DNA of 64,000 nucleotides, from positions 992,001 to 1,056,000 of the forward strand of contig OZ242210.1 in NCBI GenBank assembly GCA_965206315.1, in the 5' to 3' direction. Origin of the DNA: Bin16 sp965206315. GTDB lineage: Bacteria; Chloroflexota; Dehalococcoidia; Lucifugimonadales; Australimonadaceae. The position numbers were made by a program, and so were the translations under genes. Below the pieces are notes generated by a model that saw only the letters and a list, made by a program, of their open reading frames with translations, did not search any database and was not told the DNA's origin. Positions 35,234-43,822 of the stretch are shown piece after piece (positions within the stretch are counted from its first letter, which is position 1; each line of letters opens with the position of its first letter).

Positions 35234-37342
35234 CTACCGCTTGCGCCTCCGCCTGCCGCCAGCCTTCTCGTAGGACCTCGGCTCCGGCTCGGCCCTCCGC
35301 ACGGATACCGTCTCGCCACCCGCGCCCCGGTCGGCGACCTCCTGCGCCACGAGCAGACGCCTGAGGTCCACCATCTCATCGCGGAGCAGTGCCGCCCTCT
35401 CGAACTCCAACTGGCGGGCAGCTTCCTTCATCTCCGATTCCAGCTGCTTCACCACGCGGGCGAGGTCGTCCTTCGGCATGTCCTGCCGGACGCCGTAGGC
35501 GGCGCGGGGCTCGGCCAGTTCGCGGATGGACTCGGTGATGTCGCGTATCGCCTTGCGGATGCCTTCCGGCTGGATGCCCTCGCGCTCGTTGAACGCGGTC
35601 TGCAACGCGCGGCGACGCTCCGTTTCGTCTATCGCCTGCCGCATCGAGTCGGTGATGCGGTCCGCGTACATGATGACGTGGCCGTCCAGGTGACGCGCCG
35701 CGCGGCCTATCGTCTGCACGAGCGACGACGTTGAACGCAGGTAGCCTTCCTTGTCCGCGTCCAGCACTGCGACGAGGCTCACCTCCGGCAGGTCCAGCCC
35801 TTCGCGGAGCAGGTTGATGCCGACGACCACGTCGTGCACGCCGAGGCGGAGGTCGCGCAGGATCTCCGTGCGCTTGAGCGTATCCACCTCGGAGTGGAGG
35901 TAGTGCACCTTCACGTTCATCTCGCGCAGGTAGTCGGTCAGCTCCTCCGCCATGCGCTTCGTGAGCGTCGTGACGAGCGCCCGCTCGCCCTTCGCCGTGC
36001 GGCGGCCTATCTGCTCCAGCAGATCGTCTATCTGGCCCCTGGTCGGCTTCACCTCGAGCGTGGGGTCGAGCAGCCCGGTGGGCCTGATCACCTGCTCCAC
36101 GATCTGCGAACTGTGTTGCAGCTCGTAGGCCGCCGGAGTCGCGGAGACGTAGACCACCTGGTTCACACAGCGTTCGAACTCCTCGAAGTTGAGCGGGCGG
36201 TTGTCCCGCGCCGACGGGAGGCGGAAGCCGAAGTCGATGAGTGCATCCTTGCGGGACATCTCGCCGTGAAACATGCCGCGCAGCTGCGGGACAGCCATGT
36301 GGGACTCGTCGATGATGAGCAGGTGGTCGTCCGGCAGGTAGTCCATGAGTGTCCACGGCGTGCTGCCGCGTGGGCGCCTGCCGAGCGGTTGCGAGTAGTT
36401 CTCGACGCCTGCGCAGTAGCCCGTCTCCCGCAGCATCTCGAGGTCGTAGCGCGTCCGGTGCTCCAGCCGCTGCGCCTCCAGCACCCTCCCCTCTTCACGC
36501 AACCCGATGAGGCGTTCATCCAGTTCCTGTTCGATCTCGACGACCGCGTCCTCCAGCTTCTCGCGGGAGGTGACGAAGTGCTTGGCCGGGTAGATGTCTA
36601 TCTGCGCACGCTCGGAGAGGATCTCGCCGGTGAGCGGGTCGAGCTCCACGATGCGCTCCACGTCGTCGCCGAAGAACTCGACGCGCACGGCCACGTCCTC
36701 GTACGCCGGCATGATCTCCAGCGTGTCGCCACGGACGCGGAAGCGCGCACGGGCGAGGTCGTAGTCGTTCCGCTCGTACTGCATCTCGATGAGGCGGCGC
36801 GCCAGCTTCTGCCGGTTCAATCGCTCGCCGCGTGTGATGCGCTCGACAAACGCGAAGTACTCGGCGGGCGAGCCCAGACCGTAGATGCACGAGACGGAGG
36901 CGACGATGAGCACGTCCCGCCGCGTCATCAGTGAGCGTGTCGCCGCGTGGCGGAGCTTGTCGATCTCGTCGTTGATGTCCGCTTCCTTCTCGATATACGT
37001 GTCGGTCGAGGGGACGTACGCCTCCGGCTGGTAGTAGTCGTAGTAGGAGACGAAGTACTCGACGGCGTTCTCCGGGAAGAAGTCGCGGAACTCCTGCGCC
37101 AGCTGGGCCGCGAGCGTCTTGTTTGGCGCGATGACGAGCGTGGGTTTCTGGACGGCCTCGACCGTCTTGGCCATCGTGTAGGTCTTGCCGGAGCCGGTGA
37201 CGCCGAGGAGCGTCTGGTGGCGCATGCCCTTGCTGATGCCGTCGGCGAGCCGGTCGATGGCCTGCGGCTGGTCGCCGCGCGGCTCGAAGTCGGCGACGAC
37301 GCGGAACGGCGTTCCGGTCTCGGTTGGGTGGAGCGTGGTCAT
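35234..37342 (-). CDS. uvrB: Excinuclease ABC subunit B
   Basis: 702 residues. Walker A GVTGSGKTYTMAKTVE near 44-59, beta-hairpin region YYDYYQPEAYVPSTDTYIEK, helicase motifs (IIDESH, YVSATPA, GINLLREGLDLPEVSLVA, QTIGRAARH), and a C-terminal UVR motif (LESEMKEAARQLEFERAALLRDEM) that contacts UvrC. Full length. Nucleotide-excision repair damage verification. A short basic tail follows the UVR domain. Confidence 0.97.
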   Translation of the reverse strand: MTTLHPTETGTPFRVVADFEPRGDQPQAIDRLADGISKGMRHQTLLGVTGSGKTYTMAKTVEAVQKPTLVIAPNKTLAAQLAQEFRDFFPENAVEYFVSYYDYYQPEAYVPSTDTYIEKEADINDEIDKLRHAATRSLMTRRDVLIVASVSCIYGLGSPAEYFAFVERITRGERLNRQKLARRLIEMQYERNDYDLARARFRVRGDTLEIMPAYEDVAVRVEFFGDDVERIVELDPLTGEILSERAQIDIYPAKHFVTSREKLEDAVVEIEQELDERLIGLREEGRVLEAQRLEHRTRYDLEMLRETGYCAGVENYSQPLGRRPRGSTPWTLMDYLPDDHLLIIDESHMAVPQLRGMFHGEMSRKDALIDFGFRLPSARDNRPLNFEEFERCVNQVVYVSATPAAYELQHSSQIVEQVIRPTGLLDPTLEVKPTRGQIDDLLEQIGRRTAKGERALVTTLTKRMAEELTDYLREMNVKVHYLHSEVDTLKRTEILRDLRLGVHDVVVGINLLREGLDLPEVSLVAVLDADKEGYLRSTSSLVQTIGRAARHLDGHVIMYADRITDSMRQAIDETERRRALQTAFNEREGIQPEGIRKAIRDITESIRELAEPRAAYGVRQDMPKDDLARVVKQLESEMKEAARQLEFERAALLRDEMVDLRRLLVAQEVADRGAGGETVSVRRAEPEPRSYEKAGGRRRRKR

Positions 37343-37435
37343 GTCCGTGCGTTCCTCACCCTCCTAATTTCGCCGACGGCGGCGTTCGGGGCAAGCGTTG
37401 GGGCAACCTTCACTCGCAGGAACGACGCGGAAGGA

Positions 37436-38344
37436 TCACGCGTAGATGTCGCGGAGGGCGGCGTCCAGGTCCGTATGGCGGAAGGCGTAGCCGGAGGCGA
37501 GGGCGGCGGCGGGGAGGGCACGGCGGCTGTTCAGCAGTTCGGTCGCGAGCTCGCCCAACGCCAGCCTGAGCGCGAAAGCGGGCGCGGGCGCGAACGCGGG
37601 ACGGCGCAGAACACGCCCCAACGCGCTCGCGACCTCACGCTGGCGTGCCGGATCGGGAGCGCAGACGTTCACCGGCCCCTGTACGGCCTCGTCGTCCAGC
37701 GCGTGGAGGATGAGGCCGACCACGTCGTCCAGATGCACCCACGGCCACCACTGCTGTCCCGACCCCGTGGGGCCGCCCAGGCCGAAGCGCGTGAGCCGAG
37801 AGAGCGGCGCGAGGAACCCTCCGCCGCGTCCGGCCACCAGCCCCGTGCGGAGCAGGACGACGCGCGTTCCAGCCGCCGCTTCGGCTGCTGCTGTTTCCCA
37901 CTGCACGCAGACGCCGGAGAGGAAGCCCTCGCCGGGCGGCGCGTCCTCGGTCAACTCCTCCTCGCCCCGGTGGCCGTAGTAGCCGACGGCACTCGCGCTC
38001 ACGAGCGTGCGGGGCGGGGCGCCTCCTGCATCCCGCATCCCCTGTACGAGGTTGCGCGTCGCGGTCTCCCGGGACTCGAGGATGGCGCTCCTCTTCCGCT
38101 GCGTCCAGCGACCCACGACGCTCTCGCCCATGAGGTTCACGACGGCGTCCACGCCATCGAACACACCGGCGGACGGAGGTCCGGCCAACGGGTCCCAGGC
38201 ATACGCCTGCACCAACCCCGGCAGCGCTGTGCGTGCGCGCTCGGGGTCGCGCGTAAGCGCTACCCGCTGGTCGCCGCGCTCCATCAGCGCGTGGACCAGC
38301 GCGCGTCCCACGAACCCCGTCGCTCCGGTGATCAGCACACGCAT
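37436..38344 (-). CDS. TIGR01777/SDR39U1-family epimerase
   Basis: 302 residues of the atypical short-chain dehydrogenase family that includes E. coli YfcH. NAD(P)-binding GATGFVGRAL at 6-15, DAVVNLMGESVVGRWTQRKR, SASAVGYYGHRGEEELTED and the C-terminal DUF1731 block (LPAAALASGYAFRHTDLDAALRDI). Reaction unknown. Its ATG follows the upstream DUF523 gene by two bases. Confidence 0.9.
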   Translation of the reverse strand: MRVLITGATGFVGRALVHALMERGDQRVALTRDPERARTALPGLVQAYAWDPLAGPPSAGVFDGVDAVVNLMGESVVGRWTQRKRSAILESRETATRNLVQGMRDAGGAPPRTLVSASAVGYYGHRGEEELTEDAPPGEGFLSGVCVQWETAAAEAAAGTRVVLLRTGLVAGRGGGFLAPLSRLTRFGLGGPTGSGQQWWPWVHLDDVVGLILHALDDEAVQGPVNVCAPDPARQREVASALGRVLRRPAFAPAPAFALRLALGELATELLNSRRALPAAALASGYAFRHTDLDAALRDIYA

Positions 38345-38346
38345 CG

Positions 38347-39312
38347 CTACACGCTCCCCAGCATCAGCTCGTCAGGATACGGGTGGAGGTACGTCTGCGC
38401 GGCGAGCCACTCGGGGCCGCCGGACCTGCGGAGATGATGGCGCAGCAGCGTCAGCGGCGCGGTGAACGGGGCTTTCCCGGTGCGGTATCGCTCGATGGCA
38501 TCGGCCAGCTCTTCCCTGTCACCGGCGTCGAGGGCCTGCTTGAGGAAGCCTGCAGCGTGTTGCAGCGCGTTCGCGTGCTTGCGCGCCGTGGTCAAGCGCT
38601 CCATAGCACGCATAAGCACACGCCCGTACTCGTCAGCGATCGCATCCCAATCGGCGGCGCCCGCTCGGGCGACGACACGTCCGGCCTCGCGGTAGAGCGT
38701 CGGCGCGTGCGCCATGAGCGTGAGCTTGTGCGCCGTATGGAACGCGACGAGCGCCGACGGAGCGTGCTGGCCGTCCCGCAGCGCCGCCCAGCGTTGGTAG
38801 ACGAACACCCGCTCGATGAAGTTGTCGCGCAGGCGAGGATCATGCAGGCGTCCCTGCTCCTCGACCGGCAACAACGGGAGGTGTTGCGTGAGCGCCTCGG
38901 CGAAGAGGCCGCGCCCGTTGCGGGCGGCGGGCCCGCCGCCGGAGGGGTAGACCTTCACGCGGAAGAGGCCGCAGCTGGGGGAGTTCTTCGTGAATACGTA
39001 GCCATGCAGCCCCAGGCCCGCGAGTTCTTCGATGCGACGCGCCGCCCACGAGCGCATCGCGTCACTGTGGTCCGCATCGGAACGCACGCCCCGCAAACGG
39101 AGTGCGCCGTCACCCGTGTCGAGAAGGCGGACGGGCTCGCGCGGCGTGCCCATTCCCACCTCGGACTCCGGGCAGACAGGCGTCCACTCGACGTGCGGGG
39201 CGAGCGTCTGCGTCAGGAACTCGTTATGGAGGTGCCCGCCGTCGTAGCGCAGCGGCTCGCCGAGCAGGCATGCGCTGACGCCGATACGGGGCCTGGGGAA
39301 GGAACGCTCCAT
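38347..39312 (-). CDS. DUF523-DUF1722 protein (YbbK-YbgA type)
   Basis: 321 residues. N-terminal DUF523 (about 8-150) with IGVSACLLGEPLRYDGGH, PVCPESEVGMGTPREPVRL and KNSPSCGLFRVKVY, whose cysteines (14, 45 and the SCG) probably bind a metal cluster; C-terminal DUF1722 (about 170-315) with AFHTAHKLTLMAH. Recent work links this family to thiouracil desulfidase-type chemistry, but its role here is open. The ATG at 39312 is fixed by the -10 box six bases upstream. Confidence 0.85.
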   Translation of the reverse strand: MERSFPRPRIGVSACLLGEPLRYDGGHLHNEFLTQTLAPHVEWTPVCPESEVGMGTPREPVRLLDTGDGALRLRGVRSDADHSDAMRSWAARRIEELAGLGLHGYVFTKNSPSCGLFRVKVYPSGGGPAARNGRGLFAEALTQHLPLLPVEEQGRLHDPRLRDNFIERVFVYQRWAALRDGQHAPSALVAFHTAHKLTLMAHAPTLYREAGRVVARAGAADWDAIADEYGRVLMRAMERLTTARKHANALQHAAGFLKQALDAGDREELADAIERYRTGKAPFTAPLTLLRHHLRRSGGPEWLAAQTYLHPYPDELMLGSV

Positions 39313-39318
39313 AGGCCC

Positions 39319-39324
39319 ATGGTA
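39319..39324 (-). promoter_or_regulatory. -10-like box of the DUF523 gene (leaderless)
   Basis: On the minus strand TACCAT (39324-39319), six bases, then ATG at 39312. Probably drives the whole leftward run to 34263. Confidence 0.45.
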
Positions 39325-39412
39325 CTCCGTTCGTGGGGAGGAGAGGACGCTGCCACTGCCCATCACATCCGCGCGCCACCTGCGACCTGACGGTCGCTCT
39401 GGATTCCCTAAG

Positions 39413-40434
39413 TTCACAAACGAAGTGCAACACCAGACTAAGGTGTTGCCATGGGGAACCGCTATACGTAGCTTGGGATTGAGGAACTCTGTGCGATTGC
39501 CCGCTTACGTGCCGAGGGGCGCTCGATCCGGCAAATCGCAGCAACTCTGGATCGCCCGCCACCGACGATTGCTCGGGAGTTGAAGCGCAACGGCACGAAG
39601 GACGGCGGCTACCGGGCGACCTATGCCCATGAGCAAGCCCGTGCACGACGCTGGTGTGGCGCACGGCTGGACCGGGAAGACGAGCTCCGCAGGGATGTGC
39701 TGCTCGGTTTACAACTGGGCTGGTCGCCGGAGGCAGTGGCGGGGCGGTTGAAGAAGGAGCGAGGCAAGAGCGTCACCTCCCACGAGAGCATCTACCGGTT
39801 CATCTACGCGCAGATAGCGCGGACGAAGGACTATTCGTGGCGCAAGCCGTTGCGGCGGGGGAAGTGGCGGCGCGGTCGGCGCCAGCGTGGGGGGAGCAGT
39901 TCGGCCCGCACCATTCTGCACCGCCGGCCGCTCTCGGAACGCCCTGCAGCAGTTGCCGACCGGCAGACATTCGGGCACTGGGAGGCGGATGGGATGCAGT
40001 TCGGCAGGACCGGACAGACGGTGCTGATGCTGCACGAGCGCCGTTCGAGGCTGCTGCTTGCGGTGCGGCGGCCTTCGAGGGCAGCAGCACCGGTCGCCAA
40101 AGCCATCTCTGCCATCCTGGGGCCGTTGCCGCCGGAGTTCCGCCAGACGGTCACGTTCGACAACGGCACCGAGTTCGCACACCACTACGAACTCCACGCC
40201 TGGGGCATCGAGACGTTCTTCTGCGACACCTATTCGCCGTGGCAGAAGGGAGGCGTGGAGAACGCTATCGGGCGGATGCGCTGGTTCTTACCCCGCAAGA
40301 CGAACCTGGCCTCACTGTCGGAGGGAGAGTTCACGGCGCTGTTGAGGGTGTATAACAATACGCCGCGCAAGTGCCTCGAGTGGCAGACCCCGGCCGAGGT
40401 GCTACGAGAGCAGGTGTTGCACTTCGAATGTGAA
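39413..40434 (+). mobile_element. IS30-family insertion sequence with 22-bp terminal inverted repeats
   Basis: Left end TTCACAAACGAAGTGCAACACC (39413-39434) and right end GGTGTTGCACTTCGAATGTGAA (40413-40434) are reverse complements except for two central bases. The element is 1022 bp with a single IS30-type transposase frame. It sits between the promoter of the DUF523 run and the end of the betaine-transporter operon, disrupting no recognisable gene. I cannot fix the target duplication. Confidence 0.85.
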
Positions 40435-40461
40435 TCCACCTTCCCGCCTTCGCGGGAATGA
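39451..40461 (+). pseudogene. IS30-family transposase with early nonsense codon
   Basis: ATG at 39451 reads MGNRYT, then TAG at 39469-39471, then LGIEELCAIARLRAEGRSIR, the normal N-terminal helix-turn-helix. Family members have a Gln there, so CAG to TAG explains it. The rest is intact: ATLDRPPPTIARELKRN, DDE core with GHWEADGM (first Asp), VTFDNGTEFA (second Asp) and the third acidic residue in QKGGVENAIGRMRWFLPR. Without readthrough, translation could only start inside (ATG 39580), losing the DNA-binding domain. The frame runs through the right inverted repeat to 40461. Confidence 0.85.
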
Positions 40462-40500
40462 CGGAGGGGCGCGGGAATGACGAGAGGTGCGGGAATGACG
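40441..40500 (+). repeat. REP-like hairpin and CGGGAATGACG repeats
   Basis: TTCCCGC (40441-40447) pairs with GCGGGAA (40452-40458) around CTTC/T, and GCGGGAATGACG recurs three times with 18-19-bp spacing (starting 40452, 40471, 40489). This CATTCCCGC-type palindrome is a widespread REP-like element in bacteria. It touches the right end of the IS, which may have inserted in it. Confidence 0.6.
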
Positions 40501-40502
40501 AA

Positions 40503-40533
40503 GACGGGGCGCTCCGCGAGGGAGCGCCCCGTC
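40503..40533 (-). terminator. Terminator of the betaine/proline transporter operon
   Basis: GACGGGGCGCTCC (40503-40515), five-base loop, GGAGCGCCCCGTC (40521-40533): perfect 13-bp stem 30 bases after the operon's last stop, followed on the minus strand by TTCGTCATT. Confidence 0.75.
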
Positions 40534-40562
40534 CTGAGAGGCAATCTAACCCGAGCCTGCCG

Positions 40563-42671
40563 CTAGCCCTGCGGCTTGAGCAGGTCCTCCACCGAGCGCA
40601 GTCCGGGGTGGGCGTCCGCCACGTACTGCGGGATGAGGAAGGCGCTCTGCCAGGCCACGCTCGCCAGGCTGTCGCCGATCTCGGTGACCGTTCCCGCCTG
40701 CGAGGCTTCAGTCCACGCGGCCTGCTGGTTCGGCAGCCAGATCTCCATCGTGACGTTGGTGTCACCCGCGGCCAGCGCCTGCATCATCGGGATCGTGGCG
40801 CCGGACACCGCATCGGTCGGGTAGCCGTAACCGGCTTCGATGATGAGCCTGGCAACCGCGTTCTGCAACAATGCGGTGCTCCAGTTCAGGTCGGAGAAGA
40901 TGATGGTCGGCTTGCTGTCGTCGATGTCAACCGGAGCCCCACCGGCGACTGCCGCCATCCTGCCCAGAGCTTCGGGCGTGACCCACGCTGCCCACTCCTG
41001 GGACTGGGCCATCCACCAAGCAGCTACGTCCTGGTAGTCGTCGCCCGTCTCGTCAAGGCGGCCGAGCAGCGCGTTGACGGCGTCGTCGCTCAGCGTCCAC
41101 TTTTCGAGGAAGGCAACAACATCAGGCGCGCTCTCCAGCAGCTCGGTGCGAACCGCGATGAGCACATCCGCGTCCGAGTACTCGCACGCCTGGGTGATGT
41201 CCTCCGCCTCGTCAACGGAAGACATGTGGTCCCAGCACTCCGCCGAGTAGGCCGGCTCCTCCAGGCGGACGAAGCCTCCGTACTCATTCGTCAGCTTCGC
41301 CGGGAGCGTCTCGGGGCCCCAGTAGTAGAAGAGGATGTTCTCGCCCCTCTCGAAGGCGCCCAGGATCTCCGAGTTCAAGCCCTCGTACGAACCGGGGTTG
41401 ATGAGCGTGATCACCTCATCGAGTCCGTAGCCGTGCACCTGCTTCTCGTTGACGACTTCGCACTCCCAGCCCGGGATGCACGTGACCAGACCGGCTTTGC
41501 CTTCGCTGTCAGGCCGCACGAAGAGCTCCCAGTAAGCCGGCCCGTCCTCCATCATCGTGTCTTCCATGGCGATGTGGCCACCAAGGGCGTCCAGCACCCT
41601 GTCAGCCACGCCGGGGGCAACCCACTCCTCCCACTCATGAGAGGTGCGGAGCCAGTACTTGGCGACGTCGGCGGGGTCTTCACCGGTGTCGGCATACCTG
41701 CCGAGGAGGGAGAATATGCCGTCGTCGCTCAGCGTGTACGCCTCGAAGAAATCGACGACATCGGGCGCCTTCTCGATGAGGTCTGTCCTCATCGCGATGA
41801 CGACTTCAGCATCCGCGTACTCACACGCGTACTCCGTGTCCGCGGGGTTGTCATGTGTCGCCCCTATGTGCTCTTCGCACTCAGGCGTGGAGGCCGGTTC
41901 CTCCAGGCGGACGTAACCGCCGTATTCGCTGACCAGCGTGCCGATCAGCGCGGTGGGACCCCAGTAGTAGAAGAGGATGTCCTCTCCACGCTCGAAGGCG
42001 CTGAGGATCTCGGAGTTGAGCCCCTCGAACGAACCGGGATTGACGAGTTCAACGTGGTCAGCGAGTCCATACCCGATGACCTGCTGCTCGTTCCGTATCT
42101 CACATTCCCATCCGGGGATACAGGTAATCAGCGCAGCCTTGTCTCCCGTAGCGGTCCGCGTAAAGAGCGCCTGGTACTCAGGGTTCTTCAGGTCCTCAAC
42201 GGAACGCAGTCCGGGATTGGCGTCAGCCGTGTACTTGGGAATCAGGAAGGCTGATTGCCAGGCAACCGAGCTGAGGCTATCGCCGATACCCTGAATCGTC
42301 CCTTCTGCAACCGCCTTGTCCCAGGCTTCCTGCTGGTTCGGCAGCCATATCTCCATGTTGACGTTCAGGTCGCCTCCAACGAGGGCCTGCATCAACGGAA
42401 GGGTTCCGCCGGCGACCGCGTCGGTCTCGTATCCGTAGCCTTCTTCCAGGATGACGCGGGCCACCCAGTTCTGCAGGACAGCCGAACTCCAGTTCAGGTC
42501 GGCGAAGACCAGCGTCGGCTTCTCATCCATCATCGCCGCCTGCGTCGGAGTGGGCTCCGCCGCCTGACGCGGTGTCGGCGTCGCGGTCGGGTCGTCCTCG
42601 CCGCACGCCGCCAGCACCATCGTCATCAGGGCAATGAGCCCCAGTACCAACAGATATCTCATCGTCTTCAT
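40563..42671 (-). CDS. Glycine-betaine/proline-type ABC binding lipoprotein with a permuted second copy
   Basis: 702 residues, twice the usual length. Lipobox LAAC (Cys23), TP-rich linker to 50, then half-domains in order N1-C1-C2-N2. N1 (52-161) and N2 (about 590-700) both read DLNWS...EIWLPNQQ...GDSLSSVAWQSAFLIP...PGLRSVEDL; C1 (162-380) and C2 (384-580) both contain TCIPGWECE, NPGSxEGLNSEIL and FERGExILFYYWGP. So copy 1 is a normal OpuAC/ProX receptor and copy 2 is circularly permuted. Trp in DLNW, EIWLP and YYWGP are the aromatic-cage type residues. GGAGG precedes the ATG at 42671. The protein stops right after N2. Confidence 0.88.
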   Translation of the reverse strand: MKTMRYLLVLGLIALMTMVLAACGEDDPTATPTPRQAAEPTPTQAAMMDEKPTLVFADLNWSSAVLQNWVARVILEEGYGYETDAVAGGTLPLMQALVGGDLNVNMEIWLPNQQEAWDKAVAEGTIQGIGDSLSSVAWQSAFLIPKYTADANPGLRSVEDLKNPEYQALFTRTATGDKAALITCIPGWECEIRNEQQVIGYGLADHVELVNPGSFEGLNSEILSAFERGEDILFYYWGPTALIGTLVSEYGGYVRLEEPASTPECEEHIGATHDNPADTEYACEYADAEVVIAMRTDLIEKAPDVVDFFEAYTLSDDGIFSLLGRYADTGEDPADVAKYWLRTSHEWEEWVAPGVADRVLDALGGHIAMEDTMMEDGPAYWELFVRPDSEGKAGLVTCIPGWECEVVNEKQVHGYGLDEVITLINPGSYEGLNSEILGAFERGENILFYYWGPETLPAKLTNEYGGFVRLEEPAYSAECWDHMSSVDEAEDITQACEYSDADVLIAVRTELLESAPDVVAFLEKWTLSDDAVNALLGRLDETGDDYQDVAAWWMAQSQEWAAWVTPEALGRMAAVAGGAPVDIDDSKPTIIFSDLNWSTALLQNAVARLIIEAGYGYPTDAVSGATIPMMQALAAGDTNVTMEIWLPNQQAAWTEASQAGTVTEIGDSLASVAWQSAFLIPQYVADAHPGLRSVEDLLKPQG

Positions 42672-42744
42672 GCAGTAACCTCCTCCGTTTGTTAGTCGGG
42701 CTGCTCGCGCGTTGTTCTGCCGAGCGGCCTCTGCATGACCTTGT

Positions 42745-43812
42745 CTAGTGACCACCGGTGAGCGCCTGCTGCCGCTCCCTGGCGGCGGCCTGCGTGAGGC
42801 GGTCGATGATGATGGCGAGCACCACAATGCCGATGCCGCCGAAGAGCGCCTTGCCGGGCTCCAGGCGGCCCAGCGCGCGGTTCACGTCCTCGCCGAGTCC
42901 ACCGGCACCCACGAGCGAGGCGATCACCACCATCGCCAGCGCCATCATCGTCGTCTGGTTGATGCCCGCCATAATGGTCGGCACCGCCATGGGTATCTGC
43001 ACCTTCCAGAGCAACTGGCGCGGGGTCGTTCCGAACGAACGGGCGGCCTCCACGACTCCCGGCGATACCTGGCGGATGCCGAGGCTGGTGAGGCGTATCG
43101 CGGGGGGCACGGCGTAGATGACCGTGGCGAAGATGGCGGGAACATTGCCGATGCCGAAGAACATCACCGCGGGCACGAGGTAGACGAAGCTCGGCATCGT
43201 CTGCATCGCGTCCAGCAGGGGACGAAGCAGCGCGTCCAGCGTGTCGCTCCGGGCGATGACGATGCCCATCGGTATCGCGATGGCGATCGATATGGTCACC
43301 GCCACCACGATCAGTGCGAGCGTCTCCATCGCGCTGGGCCAGAGCCCGAGGGCGCCCAGTCCCGCAAGGGTCGCGGCTGAGAAGATGGCGATCCTCGGCC
43401 CGGCGAGACGAAGCCCGAGCAGCATGACGCCGATGATCAGGACCGGCCAGGGGATCCAGAGGAAGACCTTCTCCACGGCCAGCAGGAACTTCAGCACGGC
43501 GTTCGACACTGCGTCGAACAGGAACGCGCCTTCCCGCGTGGTCCAGAAGATCGCAGTGTCCACGCACTCAGAGGTGGCCCGTCCAAGATTGTCCGGGGTG
43601 GCCCCGTCGGAGCAGACGCCGCCGAGACGTTCGCTGATCCCGAAGAAGTTCTCCGGGGGTTCGACGCCGGTGCCCCAGAGCGACACGAAGATGAGCGCCA
43701 CTACCAGGAGTACGGCGAACCCTCCCCCGTAGACGTAACGGTCCGGCAAGGCCAGAAAACGCCTCCACAGGCTGCCGCCGTTGCCATTCCCGGTTGGTGC
43801 TACTGCTGCCAT
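42745..43812 (-). CDS. proW: Glycine-betaine/proline ABC transporter permease
   Basis: 355 residues, 6-7 membrane helices. Contains ALLRPLLDAMQTMPSFVYLVPAVMFFGIGNVPA and GINQTTMMALAMVVIASLVGAGGLGEDVNRAL, the EAA-type coupling loop and ProW-family core. A periplasmic insert (about 50-90, with two cysteines CSDG...SEC) lies after helix 1. Lies between the ATPase gene (10-base gap) and the receptor gene (73-base gap). Imports compatible solutes. Confidence 0.93.
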   Translation of the reverse strand: MAAVAPTGNGNGGSLWRRFLALPDRYVYGGGFAVLLVVALIFVSLWGTGVEPPENFFGISERLGGVCSDGATPDNLGRATSECVDTAIFWTTREGAFLFDAVSNAVLKFLLAVEKVFLWIPWPVLIIGVMLLGLRLAGPRIAIFSAATLAGLGALGLWPSAMETLALIVVAVTISIAIAIPMGIVIARSDTLDALLRPLLDAMQTMPSFVYLVPAVMFFGIGNVPAIFATVIYAVPPAIRLTSLGIRQVSPGVVEAARSFGTTPRQLLWKVQIPMAVPTIMAGINQTTMMALAMVVIASLVGAGGLGEDVNRALGRLEPGKALFGGIGIVVLAIIIDRLTQAAARERQQALTGGH

Positions 43813-43822
43813 AGTCGGTCTC

